DNA from: Triglochin maritima
Taxonomy: Eukaryota > Streptophyta > Magnoliopsida > Alismatales > Juncaginaceae
Assembly: GCA_963682175.1 (NCBI GenBank)
Contig: OY821787.1
Location: 18,082,501-18,146,500, forward strand
Direction of reading: 5' to 3'
DNA length: 64,000 nt
A program made the position numbers and the translations under genes. Shown here piece after piece: positions 11,502 to 22,494 of the stretch. The notes beneath the pieces are model-generated. The model made no database searches, was not told the DNA's origin, and saw only the letters and a list, made by a program, of their open reading frames with translations. The stretch's first letter is position 1. Each line of letters opens with the position of its first letter.

Positions 11502-12877
11502 TGTTTAATTGTTTTAAAAACCGCAAGTGTGTGGCCGCGTTGAAGCGGTGGCAAGTACGGGTCGATCCACAAGGAGGTGTGTAGACTCTGGTTTGTTCGA
11601 AGGCAAGTGGGAAAAAAGGGAAGAAGTTGTGATTACACTAAACTAGACTAATTACACTAAACGAGTAAGCATCAAACAAGGAAAATGAAAGCAAGGGAAA
11701 TTGAAAGCCGGAAATCAGAAATGGAAAACCCCTAAGGGGTGGAGTGTGTGCACACATGTAAAAAGATGGTGAAGAATGCATTCTATAGGCACAAATGTAG
11801 GTATTGTTTTCATGCATAGGAAGTGTCAATGGTTATGGCAAAACCTATCAATCCATTCACTAACCTAGTTGATTAACATTCACATACACAAACTAGTTAT
11901 TTCAGAACCTAAACAAGAATGGGAGGTGTCTAAGATGTGTGGCAAAACCCATCAAGTGTAGTATTCTACTCTAACAAGCAAGCATACATTCGCATTTATC
12001 AACACAATCAAAATATAAAGCATTCATATCCATTCTTTAATGCATGTATGAACATCATCTCCACCTCTAAAGGGGGATAGATCTACTCACTACACATTAC
12101 TCTAACAATTAAACTAAAAAAGAAACGAAACATTCTAACTACTTTAGCCTAGAATCAAAGAAATAAAACTAAGCTAAGCATCCATAAAGAAACAACATAA
12201 GAACAAAATAATGAAAAATTTATTTTATTAGATGACTCACATTGAAGGTAGCATTCTTCTCCACCTTGAGATTTTGCTCCAGGGCTTACTCCAAGTAGAG
12301 AGAATTCCACCAAGCAATGGGTATTTACAATAGAAGGTGAAGAGTTCTATTTATAGCCATAGAAAAAGGTAATCCGAGACAATCCCCCGGTATAGGACTA
12401 AACCAATACCAAATATAGACTAAATACGCTTTAATACACAACCCACAAAAATCTCTGTGGATCCGGAGCAACCCGGACCGCGAATTAGCGGTTCCAGACC
12501 GCCAATTGCCGGTCTACAAGCTCCGGATCGGTATGGGCTTTCCTCTGGGCTTTCCATTATGGTTTTGTCTTTGATGCATTTACTTGACCTTTTGGAGCTC
12601 CGACCCGAATCGAATTGCCAAAATACTCCCCATGATGGTGTGAAGTATTCTTGTTTGCTCATTGGTCCTTCGATCTTACGTTCAGGTCCTTTGATCTTGC
12701 ATTTTAGTCCTTGAGTCTCTCAACTCAGTCCTTTTTCAATCTTTTAGGTTCTTTTATGCCTCTTCTCTTCAAACCGATTTATTTCTGAAATTTAAACATA
12801 AAACTCATCACGTAGCATTGTTTAGGTGAATGATAATGGATATAAGATACAAATATAAGCATGAAATGATGTCAATC
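11502..12877 (-). repeat. A1 5' LTR
   Basis: About 1376 bp, from TGTTTAATTG at 11502 to GTCAATC at 12877. Homologous over its length to the solo LTRs at 4578, 7586, 13686 and 43502. Contains a sense TATA box (CTATAAATAG near 12350) and the palindrome pair at 12476 and 12497, spacing 21 bp. Confidence 0.88.
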
Positions 12878-13680
12878 CGTCTAATAAAGGAGGTGAACCC
12901 GGATGTGGTGTGCCTTGTGGAACATAAGGTGAAGCTTAAGAAGATTGAGCGCTTCAAAAGAGCGATGTGGCCTAGTGCTTGGGTCTCAAATAGTTTGGTT
13001 ATTGACTCTGGGCGAATTTTGGTACTTTGGAATGACCAAATAATGGATATGAGTGTTACTTTTGAAACATCACAACTATTACATTTCAAGGCATGTCAGA
13101 TGAGAAATGGGCTCGAATTCGACCTCACGGTTGTCTATGGTGATAATGGGCATGTGGATCGACGTCATTTCTGGAGTGACCTTCTCCAAGTAGCACCACC
13201 CGCACCTAGGCCGTGGATGGTGGAGGGGACTTCAATTGCATTCGGAGGGCGAGTGAAAAGAGAGGAGGGGCTGCTAGAAATGAGGCTGCTATGGTGGAGT
13301 TTAATGATTGTATTGATGCCCTTGAACTCCTTGAGATGCCATCCACCAGTGGGGAGTTTACGTGGTCGAACTCTTCCAAAGGAAGTGCATGTATTGAGAC
13401 AAAGATTGACCGGATTTTGATTAATAGTGAGTGGCTTTAGTTGTTCCCGGAATCCTACTATCTTGTGGGTGCAAAGGATTTGAGTGATCACACAATGCTT
13501 ATCATGAAGACGGAAGTCGATGCAAGGTGGAAAAAGAAGATGTTTCGATTTAAAAATCATTGGGCTGACCATGAGGACTTTCGTGGAGTGGTAGGAAGAG
13601 CTTAGTCCACTTACATGAGGGGGACTCCTATGTTTCGGGTGGGAGCAAAACTACAAGTAAAGAAGACACTTGTTCGGTGG
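12878..13680 (+). pseudogene. LINE endonuclease domain
   Basis: Apurinic/apyrimidinic-type endonuclease that nicks target DNA to start target-primed reverse transcription. Visible are RLIKEVNPDVVCLVEHKVK (the LQETK-like block), GDFNCIRRASEKRGG and the C-terminal KIDRILINSEWL with LSDHTMLIMKT, which carries the catalytic SDH. The frame shifts near 13213, just before GDFN. A TAG stop follows EWL at 13438 and another lies near 13603. The beginning of the domain is missing because A1 inserted here. Confidence 0.88.
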
Positions 13681-13685
13681 AGTGG

Positions 13686-15247
13686 TGATTGATCTCGTTT
13701 TATATTTAACCGCAAGTGCACGGCCGCGTTGAAGCGGTGGCAAATACGGGTCGTCCACTGGGAGGTGTGTCGACACTTGGTTTGTGCGAAGGCGAGAGGT
13801 AAAGAAAGGGAAGAAATGTTGGTTACACTAAACTACACTAAAACGCAAATGGAAATGGAAGAAAAGCAAGAAAACTAAACCCCAAAGGGGGTAGAGAAAT
13901 AATGTGAACATAAAGAAGTGTGTGTGTGTTCATTAAGCTCCTCACAACATGTAGTGCATGAAATCATAAAACTACATCCAACTTTGCCTCTACATGAATT
14001 AAGATAAGACTACATCATTAAAACATACAAGACAATAATTGGAATGAAGCTACATGAACTCAAGTATAAAGACTATACCCTACTATGCCTCTACATGAAT
14101 TAAGATTTCACTACATCATTAAAACATACAAGACATTAGCTAAGGTAAAGGCAACAAGAGCACATACACTACAAATTGTGTTTCCAACATTAACTTCATC
14201 CATATCCTAACCTTATCATTCCCCATAAAATAGGTCCACTAATCAAAGCATAAGCTAAGCTTCATTCAAGAGCATTAGCCTATCAAAGATAAGAGTGGAG
14301 ACCCATTAGATGGTTATGGAAATCATATAAAGCTCAAGGGATAAAAATAACACACACTTAATACACTACATGATTATATCACATATTTCTCCACCCCCCA
14401 AATGGGGATGGAACTACTCACTACTCATTACACTACTGATTAGACTAAGCAAAGAAAGCATAATACTGAAATGAAAGTTAACTAAGAAGGCAAGAAGCAT
14501 TAAAGAAACATAAAAGGAAAGGAAAGACTAAACAAACATGCACAAATTAAAAGACAAGATTTAAAGAAACTAGAAGAATTATTTTATTAACAAAATGACT
14601 CACATTGAAGGTAGCATTCTTCTCCACCTTGAGTTTTTGCTTCAAGGCTCACTCCTTAGTAGAGAGAATGCCACCAAGCAATGGGTAATTACAATGGAAG
14701 GTGAAGAGTTCTATTTATAGGCATGGAAAAAGCTAATCCGGGACAATCCCCCGATGTGGGACTAAACCAATACCACAAATACACTAAGAATACACTAATA
14801 CACGTGCTACAGAAAATTGGACGGATCCTGGGCTAAATGGACCGCCAATTAGCGGTTCCAGACCGCCAATTGGCGGCCTATAAAGCTTGGATCCGTCTGG
14901 TTTTCTTTGTGGGCTTTTCTTGAAGTGTTTCTTGGTCTTAGATGCATCTGGTTGGTTTAGTGGAGCTCCGACCCGAATCGAATTGACAAAATACTCCTCA
15001 TGATGGTGTGGAGTTTCCTGTTTTGCTCTTAGGTCCTTCTGTCTTACGATCAGGTCCTTCCCCCTTGCATCTTGGTCCCCAGGTCTCACAATTAGGTCCT
15101 TTTTTCCTGCTTTTGGGTCCTTTCATGGCTCTTCTCTTCAAACCTCTTTATTTCTGAAAACTAAACATAAAACTCGTCACATAGCATTGCTTAGGTGTAA
15201 GATAATGGATATAAGGAACAAATATAAGCATGAAATGATGTCAATCA
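13686..15247 (-). mobile_element. Solo LTR, Athila-like family, in LINE
   Basis: TGATTGATC to GTCAATCA, 1562 bp, with exact AGTGG duplication at 13681-13685 and 15248-15252. It is somewhat longer and more diverged than the other family copies in its 3' region (13860-14400). It retains the ACCGCAAGTG block, the sense TATA box near 14715 and the palindrome pair at 14840 and 14861. Confidence 0.95.
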
Positions 15248-16719
15248 AGTGGCTCAACTTTTGGGAACGTTACGCACAAGGTGGGAGAGGCTCGTGTTGC
15301 GCTCGAGGAAGTGAGGAGACAACGGCTTGCCAATCCTCTTGATGCTGGCCTCTCCCTTGCGGAAGGGGCTGCAAAGGACTCTCTTGCTCGAACTCTTGCT
15401 TGGGAGGAGTCTATTATTCGACAAAAATTAAGGGTGAATTGGTTAAAGGGGGGGACTGAAACACTAGATTTTTCCATGCACACCTTCGAGTGAGGAGAGC
15501 CACCAACCAAGTGAGATGAGTGTGTGAGGGTGCCACCATCGTGGAAGAGGAGGGAGAGATTCGGGACGCCTTCCCACGTTTTTACACTAACTTGTTTGCT
15601 AATGATTTGCAGGTGATCACCATTCCCCCCTCCCTCTCTTTACCACAACTCCTTCCGATGGAGGGGGCCGAGCTGTTGCATGTGCTTGACATGAAAGAGT
15701 TGGAGGATGTAGTGCTGAACGCAAACGTAGATAAAGCGCCGAGACCCGATGGTTTCAATGCCAAATTCTTCAAAGCTGCGTGGGAGCTCATCAAGAGGGA
15801 CATGTTTAAGGCCATACATTCTTGTATGGATAGCGGGAAGGTGCTCGCCCAATGGAACTCCACATCACTTACGCTCATCCCTAAGAAGAAAGCTCAGGTC
15901 TCGGTAGAGGACTATAGACCCATAGCGTTGTGCAACATGACGTATAGATTCACATCCAAGGTGCTTGCAAACCGTTTAAAGGGGCTGCTGCCACGTCTTA
16001 TTGGAGAAAATCAAAGTGCTTTTTTCAAAGGACTGCGGATTGGGGACAACATTCTCCTTGCACATGAGCTTGGTCATAACCTCCACCTCGACAAAGGAAG
16101 GGGAAGAATGTGTATCAAGTTTGATATCTGGAAAGCATATGATTCCATATCATGGACGTTCTTGGATGGAGTCTTGGAATGATTTGGTTTTCCGGTTAAG
16201 TGGAGATGACTCATCATGAATTGTGTTCGGGCCTCGTTTGTGGTGACGATGATTGGTGCAAACTCCTCCCCTTTCATGGCCAGCAATGGATTGAGACAAG
16301 GTGATCCTTTGGCTCCCTACTTCTTTGTTATGTGTATGGAAGTTTTGAGTGAGATGCTGAAGAAGGCAGTTATAGATGGACACATTCAGCCGCTTACTTG
16401 TGGAGATATTACCGTATCGCACATCCTATTTGCTGATGACGTCCTCTTGTTTGCGAAAGCAACAAAAGAGAATGCAAGGGCAATTAGAGGTGTACTCAAG
16501 GAATTCATGTCTTGCTCAGGGCTGAGATTTAGTGTGTCAAAAAGACAAATATTTATGGGAGGTGAAGCATGGCATGGTGCATGGATTGCAACACACCTTC
16601 GTATGGAGCGAAAGGATTTCCCCGTCACCTATCTTTGGTTGCCTTTGTTTTCCGAAAGGATGGGGAAAATCCATTGCACGACACTTGTGAACAAGGTAAA
16701 AGCACGACTTAGCACATGA
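15248..16719 (+). pseudogene. LINE reverse transcriptase
   Basis: Plant L1-type reverse transcriptase. N-terminal linker RQKLRVNWLKGG is followed by a frameshift. Then DKAPRPDGFNAKFF, LIPKKKAQVSVEDYRPIAL, IGENQSAFFKG, FDIWKAYDSISW, GLRQGDPLAPYFF and the catalytic ILFADDVLLFAKA follow in the canonical order. In-frame TGA codons at 16183 and 16207 split it between KAYD and LRQGDP. The FADD box is intact. In an active element it copies the LINE RNA at the nicked target. Confidence 0.93.
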
Positions 16720-17669
16720 CAACAAAACTTCTTATCCATTGCGGGAAGGGTGGAACTTGTAAGGAGTGTTCTTGTGTCCCTTAGTGTGTATTGGACTTCG
16801 GCTTTCCTCATTCCTCGAAAAACCTTGCAAGAGATTGAGAATCTTATGTTTCACTTTATTTGGGGAGGTCCAAGGAAGTGGCTGCGGTAGCTTGGAGAGA
16901 TATATGCACACAAAAGGATGAAGGTGGACTTGGTCTCAAACGCCTATCAGACTGGAATGATGTAGGTCTATTATGCTTATTTTGGCTTGTGGTGGCAGAA
17001 GAAACTCCATTTGGGTCAAGTGTGTGCGCCGGAAATACTTGAAGAACTAGTCCATTTGGCTTGCACGACCCCCACCCACCTCTTCTTGGGCTTCGAAGGG
17101 GCTTCTTAGAGTCCGAGACATAGCGAGACGGCATATCCAATATGAGGTGGGCAATGGCGAAGAGATCTGGTTCTTCCAATATCCTTGGTGTGGACAGACA
17201 ATCCAATGTGAAAGTTGGGGGAATGATTACATTATGAGTTGGGAGTGCCTTGGGACACGAAAGTCTCATATTTTATCAAATAAGGAGTGTGGATGCTACC
17301 CTTCCCCCCCAAGATCTACCTTGATGGAGAAATTCACTTGAGGATAGCAAACACTCGAATCCATGGAGGTGTGGACCAGACAAAGAGACTAGACGGCAAG
17401 GGTATCGTGCTTGGTATAAAAGAGGTGTGGGCATGGGTAAAGCCACCAGGAAACAAGGTTGCGTAGGCTGGTATGGTGTGACACAAGCACACCATTCCTA
17501 AGTACGCACTCGCGGCTTGGAGGGCTTTGAGGGTCCGCTTACTCACCAAGAAACTTATGAATCAATGCGGAGCAAAGCACAACCCGGTTTGCAGCCTTTG
17601 TGAAAGGGACGAGGAGGACATGGAGCACCTCTTCTGGGGGTGCACGTTTATCAAGGAGGTTTGGGTAGC
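16720..17669 (+). pseudogene. LINE C-terminal region with zf-RVT
   Basis: Downstream of a TGA at 16717-16719 the sequence keeps LINE similarity through several frames: AGRVELVRSVLVSLSVYW, then GNGEEIWFFQYPW, then AWRALRVRLLTKKLMNQCG. The zf-RVT zinc finger CSLCERDEEDMEHLFWGC is intact. The T1 insertion cuts it after EVWVA at 17669, and the sequence resumes at 25029. Confidence 0.85.
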
Positions 17670-18845
17670 TGATGAGAATTAAATTTATACCGCAAGTGCA
17701 CGGCGTCTATGAAGACGTGGCAAGTACGGGTCGAACACAAGGAGGGAGAGATTTCGTTATTTTTGTTATTTTCGATTAGGGGAAGAAGGGAGAGAAGAAT
17801 TAATTTGGGTTTTTGGGATTTTTGGATTAATTATCTAAAGTACGAAACAAAAGCAATTAGAACTAAAACAAGAATAAAGATGGAGAATTTCGTCGGGTGG
17901 AGGTCTAGACTTAGGTTTAGATTGGAGAATGGAGAAACTTGAAATAAATCATGTTAGTTATGAAGCATTACAAGATAAATGATTTAACATGAACTCAAGT
18001 AATCAAAATATACTAATCACGAACTTAAAACAATAACATGCATTCATCTTCTCTACCCCTAATTCCATCACCTCCACCCTTTGGAAAGAGTTAGAAACTC
18101 ATGGAGGGAGGAAGAAGAAGGGATCCTAGAGACATTAAGAAAAGAAAATTAAAACAAAATAAAACAGAATTTTATTACTAATGATCCAAGACCAAAGGTT
18201 CAAAGATGTGTTACATTCGTCCTACAGGGCTATTTATAGCCGATACAGGGGATACCAATACATAAAAGGATAGTACACGCGTCAACCCAACACTGGACAA
18301 AATTGGAGCACACAGATCCTCACTGGTGCGGCGAAATCGCCGCACAATGCATGGGAGATGCGGCGGAATCGCCGCCCAAGTCAAGGATTTCGCCCCCGGA
18401 TTTCTGTGGTGCGTTTATGGCATCATTTGATCTTTATTTGCGCGTCTGGATGGATTCTTTCCATTCTTTTAAACTCCGGATTAATTCCTTCCATTGTTGG
18501 AGATTTATATTTGACTTTTCTTTTGACCTTTCCAACAAAATACTTTGATCCTTTTCTTTTGCAATCAGGTCCTTGGTATTTTGCAATTAAGTCCTTGACC
18601 TTTTTGTAATTAGCTCCTTGAATGCTTTTATGCTTGGATGCATTTCCATTTGAAACCTGATAAACTTGAATTCGGTCTTTATGATAGAAATGAATCTTTT
18701 GCACACGCTTATGCTCGGAATGTGGGTAATTTGCATCCAGGTCCCTGTATTCTGTAAATACGACTAAACACATACCTTAATAGCATTTATTGATATAAAA
18801 GTAATCTAAATGAAAGACATATGATGCAATGTATGCAATGCATCA
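17670..18845 (-). repeat. T1 3' LTR
   Basis: TGATGAGAATT to AATGCATCA, 1176 bp. It has the ACCGCAAGTGCACGG block shared with Athila-like LTRs and a sense TATA box (GGCTATAAATAGC near 18230). A pair of palindromes (18327 and 18359, TGCGGCGA-AA-TCGCCGCA type) lies about 100 bp upstream of the TATA in sense. Confidence 0.95.
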
Positions 18846-18861
18846 AATACCCCCACACCTA
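18846..18861 (-). other. T1 polypurine tract
   Basis: Sense AGGTGTGGGGGTATT directly before the 3' LTR, the expected primer for plus-strand DNA synthesis. The same tract stands at 39305-39320 in T2. Confidence 0.8.
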
Positions 18862-19965
18862 GATTTTGCTAGTCCCTAGCAAAACAAAATATAAGAAAAT
18901 GAAAACAGGGAAATCCTAACTCACTTTCGTAGGAATCACGGTTGCACTTAGCATGTGCAACAAGCCTTCAAACCTCTTTGTTGCCAAGGAGGAGGAGTGT
19001 TGTCTCCTGAGGGTTTTCAGCGGATATACCCACAAAATCCTATCAACATTTCATTAATAGTTCTCAATATCCCTACCTCAACCTTATACATCTTACTGAA
19101 AATTCTTGCATGCTCATTATATAAATCTAACTCATTAAAAATATGACTTGGTCTTTATTCCTCCAACATTCACACCACTAACCCTTCTAAACATGTTATT
19201 ACTTCAATTATTTTGCACGCCTCCCCTGGTGGTGAAGTATCATTTGGATCAACCATGGCATGGATCATTCTTTTAGCTTTGGGCCTTGAGTATCTTAAAG
19301 TATTTTTTTTCTTTTCCGTGATTCAACACATTTGCTTTTCCTTTTTGACACTTATACCCTTTTTGCATTCGTGTAGCGAGTTTGGTCGATAATCCCGAGC
19401 TGGCAGACTCAAGTTACCGGGTTTCAAGATACCCCTACGGACCAGTGACTCGAAGGCTTGGGCTTTTGTAATCATTTTGCAAAATGTGTTTTCCTCACTT
19501 TATTTTTTTATTTTATTTTACTTTTATTTTCCTCAAGGCTTAATTGCTATTAGAAGTCCACACTTCCCGGTATATTTTCCTCAACCTCTGCTTTTTATCA
19601 ACCACTTCAAAGATTTGATTCATCCAATTTAAGTGCATACATGTCTTACAAGGGTCATGGGTTATTTCTTTGGAACTTAGATTTATGTCATAATTTCTAC
19701 AAGCAGAACTATATAATAAGGAACAAAAACTCAATGCAATTTGTACACGGGTTTTGGCAGTTCAATCTTAAGCTATGTCATGGAATATTGAATTTTTTTT
19801 TTTTTTTAAAATAAAGCAGAACAGAAAATCAAATAGATAGATATGTACATATATAAACACCCCCCCACACCTAAATCATGCATTGTCCTCAATGTATGCA
19901 TAGATAAAATAAATGCACTTATTACCTGAGTCGGCTTGCGGTAGAGGGGTTGAGTTTGCTCAAAG
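18862..19965 (-). other. T1 3' non-coding block shared with T2
   Basis: About 1.1 kb between the gag-protease stop and the polypurine tract, without a frame of note. It aligns almost throughout with 39321-40300 of T2. Landmarks are CTAGTCCCTAGCAAAAC, CGGTTGCACTTAGCATGTGC and the run TACCGGGTTTCAAGATACCC. In autonomous Athila relatives pol would lie in this interval. Here nothing of it remains. Confidence 0.8.
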
Positions 19966-22494
19966 TCAACCATAATCAGAACTGGATTGAATGACACCAT
20001 GTTGGTGCATGTATCCAGTTGAATTGTTCCCCATGTTGACTTGAGGAAAAGATTCCACTCTTCTCACTTGAATTGGTTCGCTTGTTTGCTCGAGTGATGG
20101 TGGTTGGGTAAATGAATTACTCCCTTTTTTCTTACTTCCTTTTTGCTTATGTGATGATTTATTTGATTCAGAATTCTGATAAATACGTGCTCTCATCACA
20201 ACATCACTTGGGTTGCATATTAGTTCTGGCTCATTATCAATATGGAAGATATTAACTTCTGCTTTTAAGTTCCCGAAAGATAATTGCATGAGCCCATTTC
20301 GACAGTTTATTAATGCTTCCGAAGTGGCTAAAAAGGGTCTACCTAAAATTACAGGGATTTGTCGATTAGGATTTACAACAGGTTCAGTATCAAGTACGAC
20401 AAAATCCACAGGGTAAATGAAGTCACCAACCTTAATCAAAACGTCCTCTACTATACCTCTCGGTTTCTTAACAGAACAATCAGCGAATTGGAGGGTTGTC
20501 CTAGAGGGTTTCAGTGGACCAAGGTTGAGTTGCTCGTAGACAGAAAATGGGAGCAAGTTAACGCTTGCACCAAGGTCTAGAAGGGCTTTATTGATAAACG
20601 TATCTCCTATTGAACATGAAATTGTGGGACACCCCGGGTCCTTATATTTTATAGGAGATGTGTTGGAAAGAATTGAGCATATGTTTGCAGTTAAAAATGC
20701 CTTCTTTGGTACATTCGTTTTTCTCTTCTTAGTGCACAAATCTTTTAAGAATTTAGCATAAGCAGGTATTTGTTGAATCATGTCTAAGAGTGGAATGTTT
20801 ACCTTAACTTGCTTAAATACTTCCAAGATTTTCTCTATTTGTGCACTAGAGTTCTTTTTGAGTCTATTGGGAAATGGGGCTTTAGGCACATAGACTCGCT
20901 CAGGTTCAGGTTGAGCTACAGGTTCAGGTTGGGTAGGTGGATTGGGCTTTTCAATTTGGACGTCGGGTTCAATGGTCAAGTCATATGTGGGTGCTTGATG
21001 GCTAGATTGATTAGTCATTCTCGGGTTTACCACATTATTGTCAATTTGTCTTCCGGACCGTAATGATACTACATCATTGATTTGTTGGAACGGTCCTTCC
21101 TCATTAACCATTTGAACCGGTCTAGGGTTGTTAGTTCCTGAAGGTGGTTGATAAGATTGATATTGATTATTAGTTCTGGGGTTTACCTCAGGTTGACTTG
21201 GAAATTGGCCCTTTTCTCTTTCACCTATTATCTGTGCTAATTGGCTGACCTGTGTCTCTAGCCTTTGGAATGATTGGTTGGTTGTTTGTATAAAAGTTGT
21301 CATTAAAGTTTCTAATTTTGTCAACCTAACCTCATGATTTCCATTGTTATTACCCCCAGATGATGTATTATTTTGGTTATATGGGGTTTGTTGTTGTCTA
21401 GGAGGTTGTCCTTGTTGGGTCCACGAAAAATTGGGATGATTACGCCAACCTGGGTTATAGGTTGATGCGTAAGGATCATTTCTAGAATTGTTAAATGTGG
21501 CATTAACATGTTCCAGGTTCACACAGTCCTCTATTAAATGACCAGTCTGACCACATCTAGAGCAAGGAATAGACAAGGGTTGATTCATTCGGGGTTGATT
21601 TTGTAGCTCTAGACTTTCCATTCTACGCATTAGGGTAGCTAGTTTTGCCTCAGCCGCTATGTTGGAGTCTATAGCTAAGACACCTGGTCGGAGTTGACTC
21701 GCTATTCTAGATCCAATACTCGGGTTGATGGGTGTTCTAGCATTGTCCCATTGCATACTATTTTCAGCTAAATCCTCAAGAAAAGTCCAGGCATCATTTT
21801 CATTTTTGGACATAAAGTTCCCTTGGCTCACAGATTCTAGCATAACCCTAGATGTGGGTGTCAATCCCTCATAAATAATTTGGCATAATTGCCACTTCGG
21901 AATTCCGTGATGAGGGCATTGGGTCAAGACACTCTTAAATCTCTCAAGATAGGAATAGAACGGCTCGCTCTCAGATTGAACGAATGCAACAATTTCATTC
22001 CTAATCTTCATAGTCTTATGGTTGGGGAAATATTTTTTTAGGAAAACTTGAACAAATTCGGCCCAACTTCTAATAGATCTTTCGGCTAGACTATATAGCC
22101 ATTTCTTAGCGTCGTCTTTCAGTGCTTGAGGCACGAATTTCAGACGCACTGCCTCTTCAGGGATATGCTGGTATTGCATAAGAGAGCAGATTTCCTCAAA
22201 TTCTCTAAGGAAGAGATATGGATCTTCCCTAGAGGTGAACTTAGGCAGCATACTCATGTATTGTGCCTTAAGTTCGAAGTCGCGACCCGGTATGGTGGGC
22301 ATGACGATGCACGATGGCTGAGCAGCCATCGTTGGGTAGCACCGATCCCTCAGAGTTATAGGTTGTGCAACAGGCGGGTCCACTACGTTCTCACCCATTG
22401 GATCCGGGTGAGGTGGTGCAACAGATGGGTTGGGGTTAAGCTCTAGACTGGAATCCAGATGAACTCGTGAGAGTCGATTGCTTAAATCCCGCAC
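19966..22494 (-). CDS. T1 Gag-protease polyprotein
   Basis: Uninterrupted 842-codon frame. Its first listed codon is GTG at 22494. The first in-frame ATG is at 22398 (MGENVVDPP), giving 810 residues, which I prefer. Domains by residue of the long frame: capsid-type gag at about 60-250 (LRDRCYPTMAAQPSCIV, DPYLFLREFEEICS, FLKKYFPNHKTMKIRNEIV, CPHHGIPKWQLCQIIYEGL); zinc knuckle CSRCGQTGHLIEDC near 310; a Gln/Asn-rich linker; and an aspartic protease near 600-760 with active site LLDLGASVNLL near 640 and the flap or second-loop region PVILGRPFLATSEALI. The active site has Leu between Asp and Gly instead of the common Ser or Thr. A basic tail (HKQKGSKKKGS) follows. It would build particles and mature them, with pol enzymes supplied by another element. 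Confidence 0.93.
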   Translation of the reverse strand: MRDLSNRLSRVHLDSSLELNPNPSVAPPHPDPMGENVVDPPVAQPITLRDRCYPTMAAQPSCIVMPTIPGRDFELKAQYMSMLPKFTSREDPYLFLREFEEICSLMQYQHIPEEAVRLKFVPQALKDDAKKWLYSLAERSIRSWAEFVQVFLKKYFPNHKTMKIRNEIVAFVQSESEPFYSYLERFKSVLTQCPHHGIPKWQLCQIIYEGLTPTSRVMLESVSQGNFMSKNENDAWTFLEDLAENSMQWDNARTPINPSIGSRIASQLRPGVLAIDSNIAAEAKLATLMRRMESLELQNQPRMNQPLSIPCSRCGQTGHLIEDCVNLEHVNATFNNSRNDPYASTYNPGWRNHPNFSWTQQGQPPRQQQTPYNQNNTSSGGNNNGNHEVRLTKLETLMTTFIQTTNQSFQRLETQVSQLAQIIGEREKGQFPSQPEVNPRTNNQYQSYQPPSGTNNPRPVQMVNEEGPFQQINDVVSLRSGRQIDNNVVNPRMTNQSSHQAPTYDLTIEPDVQIEKPNPPTQPEPVAQPEPERVYVPKAPFPNRLKKNSSAQIEKILEVFKQVKVNIPLLDMIQQIPAYAKFLKDLCTKKRKTNVPKKAFLTANICSILSNTSPIKYKDPGCPTISCSIGDTFINKALLDLGASVNLLPFSVYEQLNLGPLKPSRTTLQFADCSVKKPRGIVEDVLIKVGDFIYPVDFVVLDTEPVVNPNRQIPVILGRPFLATSEALINCRNGLMQLSFGNLKAEVNIFHIDNEPELICNPSDVVMRARIYQNSESNKSSHKQKGSKKKGSNSFTQPPSLEQTSEPIQVRRVESFPQVNMGNNSTGYMHQHGVIQSSSDYG

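Larger units (their letters stand above)
7155..12877 (-). mobile_element. Athila-like Ty3/gypsy element A1 (5' half)
   Basis: Minus-strand element with 5' LTR (12877-11502), tRNA-Asp primer site, a 1.1-kb leader and a gag. The gag is interrupted by a solo LTR (7586-9010) and then by G1 at 7155. Its protease, pol and 3' LTR would lie left of the window. The right LTR end abuts LINE coding sequence at 12878, so A1 inserted into the LINE. The terminal bases at the right end read TCAATCC rather than TCAATCA, and I could not confirm a target duplication there. Confidence 0.88.
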
